Positions 54,682 through 64,000 of a DNA stretch of 64,000 bases are shown here, in pieces. The translations under genes and the position numbers were made by a program. The stretch's first letter is position 1, and each line of letters starts with the position of its first letter. The stretch covers positions 36,220,050 through 36,284,049 of the forward strand of contig NC_059301.1 in assembly GCF_017591435.1 (NCBI RefSeq), given 5' to 3'. The DNA is from Portunus trituberculatus (lineage: Eukaryota; Arthropoda; Malacostraca; Decapoda; Portunidae). The notes under the pieces were generated by a model. The model searched no databases. It was not told where the DNA came from and saw nothing but the letters and a program-made list of their open reading frames with translations.

Positions 54682-55620
54682 AAATCATTTTGTTGGATTC
54701 TCAATATCTGAAGATTGACATTCTTAGATTATAGTTAAAATATAGTTAAGATTTTACTGTTAATTATAATCAAATAGAATATGTTATTTACAATAATGCA
54801 AAGTGCCTAACTATATATATTATATATATATATATAGTATGCCTAACTATATATAATATATATAGTTAGGCACTTTGCATTATTGTAAATAACAGCATAT
54901 TCTTATTTGATTTATAATTAACAGTGCTAGTGCTAGCCTCTTCCAAGATATCATACTGGAATAGGTGGAAGCTCAAATTATATATGTATATTCATTTTAA
55001 TGCATGCTTAATTTTTTAGTTACTTGTGTTAACCTAAGGATGTAAAAATTCCATAACTAAGAAAGTAATGATTCTGTTTTGTAATTATGTGCATTGTGTA
55101 GAATTAACATCAAAGGATGTCAGATTTAATTCAAGAGAAACATACACAACAAAATTAGTTTCTTTTGCTAATATTATTGTCTGTTTTACAATTTTAATAA
55201 TCTTTTATTGCCAAAATATCATCAATAAAATCAATAATGAAAATACACAAGACCAAATGGTCGCTAAAGGAGTAAGAAGTAAGAATTTAAAATAACTGAC
55301 AAGAATCAGAAGACTGAGAAGATATTAATTCCAATTACTGAGTAATTTACCTTTGCAAATGGCTTCAAAAAGCTTCTAGAATTGCTCCTATTTCACAAAC
55401 GTTCTCAGAAGGACTTACAGCATCCCCCAAAACAAAGGCTCCCATTTGATAACGCTCGCCGTCCACCAACTCTTCCTGGTGTCCAGTGCAGTAATCACTA
55501 TAAGTAGTAGTATCGGTATCGGTGGTATCGGTATCGGTAGTAGTATCGGTATCGGCCAAATTAGGTGATATCGGTATCGGTATCGGAATCGGCCAAAATT
55601 TTGGTATTGGTACATCTCTA
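54150..55620 (+). mobile_element. hAT-type non-autonomous element, copy 3 (1471 bp)
   Basis: Ends TAGAGATGTACTGATGC and TTGGTACATCTCTA. The 8-bp flanks GTTGCCAG (54142-54149) and GATACCAG (55621-55628) match at 6 of 8 positions, a decayed target duplication. The insertion splits the SG(V/I)PQG motif of LINE copy I. The core has (TA)n (54606-54680) and two inverted-repeat hairpins absent from copy 1. Confidence 0.85.
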
Positions 55621-56154
55621 GATACCAGTGGCATACCACAGGGTTCGTTGTTGGCAGCAATTATGTTCCAAGTATATATCATCAATATATAAGAGAGTTT
55701 GAGTAGCTACATAAATTTGTTTGTAGAAAATATTGAGATGATCTGGGAATGGAGCCAAAAATGGAAATTAGAATTTGATACCAGGAAATGCCACATGATG
55801 GAAATGGGTAAAAGTAATAGACGACATCATGGGAATACAAAATGGGAGAAGAGACTATAATGAAAAAAAGAGAAGAGAAAGACCTAAGAGTGATTATACG
55901 ACACACTGACTGCAGAAAGACATAAATGGATTACTTGCTTCAATATACAAGACACCAACTAACATCAGGGTGGCATTTAATTACATAGATAAGAGTATGA
56001 CGAAAGAGATCATAACCACTATGATGAGACCTAGACTAGAATATGCAGCAGTGGTATGGTCACCATACAGCCAGAAAGACATCAAGAAACTAGAAGGAAC
56101 CCAAAGGACTGCTACAAAGATGGCCCTAGAAATAAAGGATCTTCCCTATGAAGA

Positions 56155-56342
56155 AAACAATGAAAATTACTCCATTAGGCACCGCAACAGCTTAGGTCAT
56201 ATGGCACCACGAGAGGTAACGGGAGAACACTACATCTCCCACCAGGCAACTAAGTTTGGCAAGGATTCAAATCCCGGCTGCCTAACCGGAGGTCTAGATA
56301 TAAGCCACCTAACCAACTATGCCACTCAGCCCCCCCCCCCCA
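56155..56342 (-). mobile_element. tRNA-derived SINE in LINE copy I
   Basis: 188 bases flanked by a perfect 10-bp duplication CCTATGAAGA (56145-56154 and 56343-56352). On the minus strand it starts with a G run and has A-box TGGCATAGTTGG (56323-56312) and near-consensus B-box GGATTTGAATCC (56274-56263). It ends in a T-rich 3' stretch ATTTTCATTGTTT. It interrupts the YEE(D)RLK part of the ORF2 C-terminal domain. Confidence 0.88.
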
Positions 56343-56715
56343 CCTATGAAGACAGACTGAAGGATTGACAGGAAAGAAGAGACCTAATAACAATGTATAA
56401 GTTAGTAAATAATATAGAAGAAATAGACAGACAAGACCTGGTATCACTAACTGAGGATGGAGATAGATGAATAAGAGGACATTCCAAGATCATGAAAAGT
56501 CAGTCTCTGAGGAACATTAATATTCACTTTTCCACTTAGGACCATGTATATCTGGAATGGATTGAGTGAAGAGATTATAATAGCAGAAAGTGTGCACAAA
56601 TTTAAGGAAAAGTTAGAAAAATGTAGACATGGGGACAGGATACTATGAGCTCTGCTCAAACCCTGTAATATATCACTAGGTAAATACAACTAGATAAATA
56701 CACATACACACTCAC

Positions 56716-56892
56716 TTGATCACTAGGTTGGGTGGCTGCTTCAGCCTTGGACTGGCAATAAGGCCCAAATTGGGGCTGAGAGAGTGCTGCCTCCAATACT
56801 GAACTTCTCTCCACCAACTCTGGCTCAGTCACCACTTGTGCAATCTCCACACTGCGGGTCTGGTTGTTCCACGACACCAATCGGCCACCAAA
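56716..56892 (-). CDS. Sec31: Sec31 exon 3: Sec13-docking blade to start of solenoid
   Basis: Acceptor TTGACAG before 56892, donor CAA|GTGAGTGTG after 56716, 59 codons, phase 0 on both sides. It begins FGGRLVSW (family FGGKLVTF) and contains QVVTEPELVERS (family QVVTEKEFLSRS) and YCQSKAEAA. This is the end of the docking blade and the entry to the alpha-solenoid. The (CA)n tail of an opposite-strand LINE lies within a few bases of the 5' splice site. Confidence 0.95.
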
Positions 56893-57199
56893 CTGTCAAC
56901 ACCAGTGCATGGCTTATGGTGTTTATGTCAATGGTTCTACTGACAAGAGCTTCCACAAGAAAAGAGCCTTGGAAATCTACTGATGTACAACGATGGAGTA
57001 GAGAAGGTGGAGTCCCAAACAAAGTAGGTGGACAACATAAAGTGTAGCTCATGAGATCATGTGAAGAATACTGTCATTTAAAATTTTCTTAAAACTAGCC
57101 TACTTAAGAATAGTTTCAATAGAATTTAATCTATGATACTCAGGAAATTTTCAAATTAATAAAAGAAGTCCTTGCAAAAAAAAAAGACAAGCAACTCAC

Positions 57200-57322
57200 A
57201 GCAAAACTGGCTCCTGCAGAGCGGGCAAACCACTTTGGAGGATTCTTTAGTCTGATTGGCTGAGGGGTAGCTCCCTGAGGCACTACTGCAGGAATGTCCA
57301 TCCCAGGAAAAGAATCAGCAAT
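57200..57322 (-). CDS. Sec31: Sec31 exon 2: linker into Sec13-docking blade
   Basis: Acceptor CTCGCAG before 57322, donor GCT|GTGAGT after 57200, 41 codons, phase 0 at both ends. It contains PPKWFARSAGASFA, matching the PPKW-x-RRPVGASF segment of animal Sec31A. In the family this part follows the Sec31 propeller and supplies a blade to the open six-bladed propeller of Sec13. The assignment to that blade is by similarity. The intron to exon 1 is only 145 bases, unlike the 8-15 kb introns downstream. Confidence 0.94.
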
Positions 57323-57477
57323 CTGCGAGAACTTTTGAGACAAAAAGATTCATGACAATGTCAACTATACATATTTGTATTACTTCCATATAAAATAGAT
57401 ATTTTCCATGATTACAAGGAAGCTTTCTCATTGTGCAATACTTTAGCAACATCACACAAGAACACACCTTGTCAGAC

Positions 57478-57663
57478 TGTGCAGGAGGCAGTCCTCCTCC
57501 GAGCAAAGAATACACGCTGACACAACCATCCACTGATGACACAGCTACCAGTGAAGGGTCATGTTTACACCAGTCTAAGTCAAAACCCCACTGGTTGTAC
57601 GATGGAAACTCTCCAACAATCTCTGAACCACGATTAGCCTCATTGGGATTCCAAACATATATT
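57478..57663 (-). CDS. Sec31: Sec31 exon 1 of those seen: end of WD40 propeller (true 3' border 57468)
   Basis: The exon runs from 57663 to 57468; the border given here stops ten bases short of the donor. The acceptor is TTTCAG at 57669-57664 and the donor is AAG|GTGTGT after 57468. One base completes a codon from the previous exon, then 65 codons follow. The protein reads WNPNEANRG, then NQWGFDLDWC and DGCVSVYSLLGG, which matches the sixth to seventh WD40 blade of animal Sec31A (NTQWCFDIQWC, DGRISVYS). This propeller forms the vertex of the COPII cage. The upstream propeller exons are not visible to the right; a Tc1-type element begins 219 bases upstream in that intron. Confidence 0.93.
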
Positions 57664-58019
57664 CTGAAATACAATTAGTATGGTATCATAGCACTAGTAG
57701 TAGTAGTAGATAGGAATGTGCATTTATAATGCCTCACCTTTCTCTGCCAATATTTTCTTTTCTAGATCGAAGATTTTCATCTTTCATTGCACAACCAGGC
57801 AAATTATTTTTTTTATTTCTTCCTTCTCTGTTTCTATAGTGTCACCAAACATTTGGATAGAATTTCTTCAACATGGCATTACAGTGGAAGCAGAAAAGGC
57901 TGGCTGGGTTGCTCTTTGATGACTGCACAAGCACTTGCCTCTTCCCTACCTTCCCACAACAGAGTTCACAAAAATATAGACAACATCAAAGCAGTGATGG
58001 AACACTCAGCGACATCTCT

Positions 58020-59053
58020 AGTTACTAATTTGATGATAAACCAGTCTTCTTGATTGTGTTACGATGAGTTGGAACCGAGTCAGCCAGGTGTTGAAGTGTG
58101 GAGGCAGGAATCTTATCCCAGGTAGCTTGCAACTCTATCTCTGATTTTTCTACTGTAAAGGTGTCTCTTTCCCTAAATTCCCTCTTCAAGATAGCCCACA
58201 AGTTCTCAATAGGGTTGAAGTCTGGGCTATTACTTGGCCAGTCAGAAACATATTCAATCTCATTAATTTCAAGCCAATTTTTTTACTGAATTTGCTCTGT
58301 GTGCTGGAGCCCCGTCATGCTAGAGAATCTCTGCACCACTCTTCGCAAAACACTCCCCCAAAGTGTTCCTCTACGATGTTGAGATAAACTTGCTGGTTTA
58401 CCATCAGATTCTGTGGAAGCACCACTAGTGGCCTCTCACCCTCATGTCCAAAAGCAGCCCATATCATAAGTGATGCAGGGTGGGGTGTTTTATCGTAAGG
58501 GCACAGTACTTGGGATCATTCATACGAATACCCTACCTACCCACACTCTCTTTCCCTTCGTGTCACTGACAACAAAGAGTGATTTATCAGTCTAGAGGAC
58601 ACTATGCCATTCTTCAAAAGGTCACTTCAAGTATTAAGAAGCAAATGCCTTTCGAGCTTTCTTTTGTTGTTCATTTAAAGCGGGTTTGCTATGAGTGGCT
58701 ACTTTTTTGTATTCGAGGTGCAAATGCAATGCGTCAGACACTGTTCTAACAGCAACATTGCCAAGTATCTGAGGATTTTCCTCCTTCAGTTTCCTTGCCG
58801 TAAGGATGGAAGTGACATCCACGCTCCGCTTCAGCACTCTGAACAAAGTTTCACTTATTTTTGAAGGTCTCCCAGTACTTTTAGCCGGGTAGGAAAAACA
58901 AGCACCGCCAAACACTTTAAATTTTGCAACTAAGCAGCAAACACTTATCTCACTCACACCAGTTTCACTTACTATTTCTTTGGTCTGAAGGCCTAATTCA
59001 TGACACTGGATCATCCTGACCCTTGTATCACGATTGTGAGGTTTCCCACTCAT
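58020..59053 (-). pseudogene. Tc1-type (DD34E-like) transposase, broken
   Basis: The first 139 codons are open (59053-58634): a paired-type helix-turn-helix (RDTRVRMIQCHELGLQTKEI), GRPSKIS linker and second DNA-binding part (LTARKLKEENPQILGNVAVR). Further frames carry HDGAPAH (second catalytic Asp) and DWPSNSPDFNPIENLW with the final Glu. A TAG stop precedes HDGAPAH and frameshifts occur near 58620 and 58280. In the family this enzyme cuts at the inverted repeats and inserts at TA. Confidence 0.9.
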
Positions 59054-59153
59054 GGCATATGGATATCAACAACAAATTTTAGAAGCACAGGACAGTGGCC
59101 ACCCTTAAACAATAACATACCAAATGACACCGAGACATAATTTGTCATCTATA

Positions 59154-59656
59154 CAGGGTTCTTTCCCTTGGTTACAGAATTTTTTCCATGACTTCTCCAT
59201 GCCCAAAATAAAAAATTCAAGGACCTTTTACATGCTCCATGACATGAAAACGACAAGTAAGGAAGAAGGGTCATGGGACCACATTATAGGTTATGGGGAT
59301 GAATGTTTGATATTCTACCTTGGCAGGGCAACACCATATCATCACTTTTGAGTATCAGTAAATTTGAAGTCAAATGGAGAACAATATGATATAAAAACAA
59401 ATTTATTAACTCTAATTTGGTAACAGGTACATAAAAACCATGACCTGGAACACACAAGCCGTACTAAAACGAACAAGTTTCTAATCATAGTATGGAGCAA
59501 GAAAATAACACCGTTTTTGATAAGCATGCCTTTTAATTTCCATAACTTTTCCATGACCATGGCCTTTTTTCAGCTTTTCCATAATTTTTCCAGGCCTTAG
59601 GGAAAAAACTGAAATTCCATGACTTTTCCAGGTTTTCCATGACCTGATGAACCCTG
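59154..59656. mobile_element. 503-bp TIR element nested in the Tc1 copy
   Basis: Ends CAGGGTTC and GAACCCTG; identical flanks TCTATA at 59148-59153 and 59657-59662. The interior has repeated CCATGAC / TTTTCCA motifs on one strand near both ends. No transposase. A 6-bp duplication does not fit the 8 bp of hAT or TA of mariner, so the superfamily is left open. Confidence 0.75.
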
Positions 59657-59991
59657 TCTATAGTCACTGAGTGATGGGTGACAGCTAGAGTAAAGTTGCT
59701 ATGTAGCCAATCTTGCCCGGGGGATTTTTTCCTTTACTGTCAAGAGCATACTGTCTAATAAGGAACAAAGGCGGGTCTGCGATTAACATGGCCAGCCTTT
59801 TCCACTTCTACTGTAGTGCAATGCTGCATCATCTACTCTTGCTATTGTACACTGAGCAATAGAACAAGAAATCTTCTTTCATCCTCAATCTCATACTCAT
59901 TAGCTGTATTCTTTCCTTGATACTTTTTTGCATTATGAGTCTTAACATGATTTTTGAGCCCTATATATTATTGTCAAATAAGGTTACAGTA

Positions 59992-60577
59992 CAGGGGATC
60001 CTCATGATTCGACCGTTCGCAGTTCAAATTACCGCCAATTTGAACTCAGTTAATTAATACCCAATCCTGAAGGTTCGACCGACTGATTCGCCAATTCAAC
60101 ATTCATATCTTGCGCTCCACCCTCCCGGTCAAATCCGCCGCCAGCCCGCCACGCAGAAGTGTAAACCGACGCTACCCTGCATGTCACTCCCTCTGCCTCA
60201 CTCTTGCCCCAGCCTCCGTCCAGGCAGGCCACGCTCCACTGTTCCACCTCCTGCCTCCATGCTGCTTCAATAATGCTGTGCAAAGCCACCTCCGGCCTCA
60301 GCCCTAAGAAGCACAATTTCCTGTACTGTACAGCACCCTAATGTGTTTAATAAAAAATAGTTAGATATAAATGAAGCCTTTAATATTACTGATTTAGTCA
60401 AGTTAGTGTTTTTTAGAGGTTATAGTGATGTTTTGGGGAGTCTAGGCTAGAGGTTGGTCCCTATCCCCCCTTAATACTTAAGCATCTTATGGGAAAAATT
60501 GCTTCATGATTTGAATAAATGTTGATTTGATCAATGAAAACCCCGTCCTAACCCCATCGAATTGCAAGGATTCTCTG
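59992..60577. mobile_element. pogo/Tigger-like MITE (586 bp)
   Basis: Left CAGGGGATCCTCATGATTCG and right complement CAGAGAATCCTTGCAATTCG form an imperfect inverted repeat. TA lies at 59990-59991 and 60578-60579. The GATTCGAC-type end is reminiscent of pogo-like elements. The middle (60110-60300) is unusually C-rich for the window. Confidence 0.72.
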
Positions 60578-60655
60578 TATTTGATATTTTCTTTCTTGTA
60601 TTCAGTGAATAGTGCCAATATTGCCAAACTTATTTCCCTCCATATTTTTGCATCC

Positions 60656-60736
60656 CATAAATTGATCACATCTACTATGATTTTTTTCAGTTATATCCAT
60701 AAGTTGATCACATCTACTATGATTTTTTTCAGTTAA
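60656..60736. repeat. 42-bp tandem duplication
   Basis: Two units beginning CATAARTTGATCACATC at 60656 and 60698, one substitution near the start. Confidence 0.85.
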
Positions 60737-62538
60737 TGTTATTTGTTGTGTTGGTCATATGAGGTGCCCTTCATTAGATGGACCACTTGTGCCACCACAG
60801 TGAAAATTGAGATAACTGTGCATAGAACTCTACTGAGGTCTTAACTAATATCCAGGAGTGGATGAGTGTCCCGTTAATAAGAATGAAAATCTAAACAAGG
60901 AAAGAATAATTGATGCCTAGTTGACCATCAGTGCAGACATAGCACTGATGAGCAATGTTCCATGTTAGAATGGTTGCCCATCTAGGATGAGTAGCATTAT
61001 ATTTGGAAAATTTTCTCAGGCAAATTTCATGCAAGATGGGCAGCTCACTCCAGTGCAGTGCATCAGGGCATCAGCCAATCAGAACCCTGTCCTCTGATGA
61101 CATGATGCTCTCAGTCAATGGGAGGACAGTTGCATTCATTAACTATCAGTTCCTTTGGTGTTGGTGTCCAATTGAGACACAAAAAGGATGCTCCCAGCTC
61201 TTCTGCTGCAAGTATGTGTATTAGAGCTGCAATCACTAATCCTTCCAAAACTGTAACACAATTTGCAGAAATTATACAAAACTAGGTAGTAAATATCAAG
61301 ACCACAACATTTTTTGAGGCCATCATGGTTTTGATTGTCTAGCAGTCCTTTTGAGGTTACATTAATATATAATAAGAAAGCTATGGTTGTTAGAACTTCA
61401 CTAAATTTTGGGTGCATTTTTGTCATTCTATTTTGATGCCTTATGTATTTCTTTGCCTGCACATCTTAGTGCTGCTTCTGCATGAACTGCATACCAACAA
61501 AGTATGTGATTTCCCTCTCCCTTACATGCTGATGATCAGCTGACCAGGTAGAAAAAGGAGAGGAGAGGATGGATTTTGTTTTGTGGTGCAGAAAGGTAAA
61601 CCTCCTCTACTGTCTGCCTGATGCAGAGTGACTGATCCTAACCCAATGTGAGTAGGGTGGATCATCTCCCCTCTTTTTAGATGCCTTAAAGTGAAGTCAT
61701 AGGAATTAACAAGTAGAGGTTAAAATGTGAGGGAATACTTGTGAATTTAATTGAGAATAGATGTACAAGCATGTATGCATCTTGCCTTTATCATCTCATT
61801 TACAGGAAATATTAATTTATTATACTCATTAACCCCCAAATTTGTCTTAGATTTGAGACATGTGCAGAAATGGATTATCTTAAAGATTTTACACTGAGAC
61901 CAATTTAACAAAGAAAGCCAACCACCAAGAAGCATAAGCCTGCCTACTCAAGATTTATCATTCCCTAGAGGGATGTTCTGAATGACCTGAGTGACTCTAA
62001 ACTGTTGGATATAATAAACTACAACTAAAGGAGTGTCATCTGTGGCTTACTTGGCAGGAGAGCTTCGAGAGTTGCACGGGAAGATGTGATGCGCCATTGC
62101 TGGTAATTTAAGTCAGTAAGGAATGGAGCTCTCCATCAATTATTACCTTGGGTCTTCCTGTGTCGTGTTCTTGGCACATCTCATTTACCTTCTTTGTGAT
62201 AGAGCCCCAAGCAGCTTTTTTGTGCCACTGAATGGTGAAGCCAATCAGCCTTCATGTTTCATCATAGTGCCGACTATGAGGAGGGAAGGTCTTGCCATGG
62301 GTCCAGCTTGGTTTTCCATACTGGCTCTTTCAGCCTTAGGGGTCATAATATCCTTTATAACAACAAGAAGTGAGTAGGAAATGTGGCACTGCTTAGTGGC
62401 TGGAACTGGCCAGCTGGGCTGAAGGCCATAAATACTGAGACAAAGTACATGTGCCTTGTGCTTGGTGGACTTTGCTTATACACATACTCAAATTTATGCG
62501 CACATATCTTTACAAAAGGTATGATAAATTATCATGTT

Positions 62539-62541
<3 letters not shown>
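60737..62541. other. No gene recognised
   Basis: Would be Sec31 intron if the gene's 5' exons lie further right. The missing propeller exons were looked for on the minus strand and not found. Frames at 61003-61224, 61139-61462 and 62123-62377 have no recognisable similarity. Confidence 0.5.

Positions 62542-62580
<39 letters not shown>
62542..62580. repeat. (AC)n microsatellite at the 5' edge of LINE K
   Basis: About 19 AC units; LINE homology starts within five bases of its right end, on the strand where the LINE is sense. Confidence 0.97.
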
Positions 62581-62584
<4 letters not shown>

Positions 62585-62586
<2 letters not shown>

Positions 62587-64000
62587 TTGGGAGCTTTTGA
62601 GGAAGGCAAGAATACACCATTAAAATTGAAATTAAAGTCTCAGGTGGCAGCTGAGGCCTTCTTGAAGAGGGCTTGGAAACTTAAGAACTCTGAGGAAACC
62701 AAAACAATTTACATAAGAAATATGTCACAGGATGAGCGAATGAAAATGAAAGAGCTTGTAACTGAAGTGAAGGAGAGGAATGACGAAAGAACAGAGGAGG
62801 AAAAGACCAAGTTTTTTTGGAGGATGAGAAAAGGGAGGCTAAAGAAATGGTGGATAAAACAGGCGGAATAGACATTACATGGAAGAAAGAGACTAGGAAT
62901 GGAATACAAGTGACTTATATGAATATAGATGGATTTCTGTCTAAGAGGCTAGAATGTATGAATTAACTAAGAAATAACGAACCAGACATAATGTGTATAG
63001 TGGAAACAAAGCTAAGGCCCGAAATAAAGATAGACTGGTTCGTTGTAAAACACTACAAAGTATGGAGAAATAATAGAAAAAATAAAGGAGGTGGTGGTAT
63101 AATGGTTCTTACTAAGGAAGATCTGATAGTGAAGGAGGTGAACTATAGTAAGAGAAATGAGGAAGTGATAAGTATGCTTATAACAGATGGCAAGAGGCAC
63201 ATTAATATTATAACAGTATACATACCACCCAGAACCAATGCTTGGGAATATGAACAGTACCAAATGGTGATGAGAAATACTCTAGACAGAATGAAGCAAG
63301 AACTCATCAGAAAGGATAGAGTGATGATAGTCAGAGACTTTAATTGTAAAGAAATAGTGTGGGAAGACTACGAAGTGGTGAACGGTGGTGAGTGGGCAGA
63401 GGAATTGTTAAAGGTAGCAACAAATAACTTGATGACACAGTGGGTGAGATCACCAACAAGGTGCAGGGGACAAGATGTTGCAGCAAGGTTGGATTTGGTA
63501 TTTACCAGGGCATCTCTAAAAGAGGAAATTGAACATAAATGTCCCTTGGGGAGAAGCGATCATGATGTCCTAAGCTTTGAGCTGGAAACGGAATTAAGCA
63601 CAAATAAGATTGTGGAACGCAGGAAGGAAAAATTAAATTATATTAGGGCAAATTATAACCATATAAGGGAGTTCTTTAATGAAATTGACTGGTCCGTGGT
63701 ATACCAGGAAAGGGATATGCAATTGAAATATGATAAATTTATGGATTTGTATAACTCTGCTGTGAAAAAGTTTGTGCCATATTACAGAAAGAGGACTTTA
63801 AATAATAAACAGTGGTTTAATAGAAATTGTGAAGAAGCAAAAAAGAACAAAGAAAAGGCATGGAAGAAACTTAAGAAAACAGTGATGTATTATCAAGAGA
63901 AGTTTACAAAACAGCAAGGAATAGATATGTTGAAGTAAGGAGAACAGCACAGAAGGAATATGAACAGAGGGTGGTGGAAAACTGTGATAGTGACCCAAAA
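62585..64000 (+). mobile_element. LINE copy K (family 2), 5'-truncated, running off the window
   Basis: Begins inside the RNA-recognition-like part of ORF1 (LGAFEEGKNTPLKLKLKSQ), continues through the ORF1 end (WWIKQAE, 62871) and into ORF2, past position 64000. It is closely similar to copy J4 throughout. Confidence 0.92.
62936..63938 (+). pseudogene. LINE endonuclease region, family 2
   Basis: A 315-codon open piece (62991-63938) with VETKLRPE, VYIPPRTNAWEYEQ, VRDFNCKEIVWEDYE (the usual GDFN is RDFN), RLDLVFTRA and LGRSDHDVLSFELE. An in-frame TAA upstream (about 62964) and a frame change near 63900 interrupt ORF2. Confidence 0.88.

Larger units (their letters stand above)
50566..56650 (+). 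pseudogene. LINE ORF1 and ORF2 remnants of copy I
   Basis: ORF1: coiled-coil piece with KKQEQLKVENQKVWEKCDML and a C-terminal piece with RLGKYSEGTKRPLKVKMRSQ. ORF2: YTNLDGFISGSLEVRDYILE (52305), ATGSDV-like endonuclease remains, GPDGVSG (53590), FGFRKGR (53870), YLDIKKAFDRV (53960) and SWSTVAS|SGIPQG split by hAT copy 3. The C-terminal domain has MRPRLEYAAVVWSPYSQKD and QERRDLITMYKLVNN. Not functional. Confidence 0.82.
50540..56712 (+). mobile_element. LINE copy I (family 1) with three nested insertions
   Basis: Antisense to Sec31. The order is ORF1 remnant (50566-51430), hAT copy 2, endonuclease and first half of reverse transcriptase (52300-54141), hAT copy 3, rest of reverse transcriptase and C-terminal domain (55629-56144), SINE, final part (56343-56650) and the tail CACTAGGTAAATACAACTAG then TAAATACACATACACAC. 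Removing the inserts gives a collinear LINE of roughly 3.7 kb. A poly(A) run lies at 52842-52870. The copy is old, with many stops. Confidence 0.88.
57882..59813 (-). mobile_element. Tc1/mariner-family transposon, inactive
   Basis: Ends are inverted copies with 20 of 23 matching bases (left CAGTGGAAGCAGAAAAGGC, right complement CAGTAGAAGTGGAAAAGGC). TA flanks both ends (57880-57881 and 59814-59815). It holds a broken Tc1-type transposase gene and a 503-bp nested element. It sits in the Sec31 intron upstream of exon 1 of those seen. Confidence 0.9.

Noticed and set aside
60050..60316. C-rich stretch with open frames as a CpG-type promoter or exon
   Set aside because: It is the interior of a TA-flanked MITE and shows no splice or promoter signal.
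57700..64000. Upstream WD40 exons of Sec31
   Set aside because: No minus-strand frames resemble propeller blades; the region is filled by transposons and unrecognised sequence.

Overview
The window looks like animal, probably decapod-crustacean (crab-like), intronic DNA. Evidence is one intron-rich protein-coding gene, very long (TA)n, (TG)n and (GA)n microsatellites, and a dense load of apurinic-endonuclease-type LINEs, tRNA-derived SINEs and cut-and-paste elements. The taxon is an inference from repeat style and protein similarity, not a database result.

The host gene is Sec31, the outer COPII coat subunit, on the minus strand. Thirteen exons between 57663 and 9249 have canonical GT/AG borders, compatible phases throughout, and together encode about 713 codons. 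They run from the last blades of the N-terminal WD40 propeller, through the Sec13-docking blade and the alpha-solenoid, to the proline-rich region with its GWNDPP motif. Exons for the first ~250 residues and for the C-terminal helical domain were not found, so both ends probably lie outside the window.

Nearly everything else sits in Sec31 introns or in sequence continuous with them. Layout: 0.5-5.8 kb, two LINEs head-to-tail; 6.9-7.9 kb, a TA-flanked TIR element with a 300-bp (TA)n core; 9.2-12.2 kb, Sec31 exons 13-11 and hAT copy 1; 12.3-21.8 kb, a chain of SINE and four LINEs joined mostly by (TG)n; 22.6-27 kb, a MITE, microsatellites and a minisatellite; 27.1-32.1 kb, exons 10-6 with a pogo/Tigger relic between exons 9 and 8; 32.1-38.5 kb, two TIR elements, an old LINE with a nested SINE, and a MITE; 39.2-46.0 kb, a chain of five LINE copies separated only by (TG)n; 46.4-48.1 kb, exons 5 and 4; 48.3-56.7 kb, a LINE fragment in a MITE and a LINE carrying two hAT insertions and a SINE; 56.7-57.7 kb, exons 3-1; 57.9-60.6 kb, a Tc1/mariner pseudogene with a nested element and a pogo-like MITE; 62.5 kb to the end, a 5'-truncated LINE starting at an (AC)n tract.

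The most unusual signal is the LINE arrangement. At least four LINE families share a 3' tail of the form TAGGTAAATACA followed by (CA)n. Most copies begin, whether truncated or full length, directly at another (CA)n tract. This builds head-to-tail chains and suggests that these LINEs insert into (CA)n microsatellites, including the tails of earlier copies.
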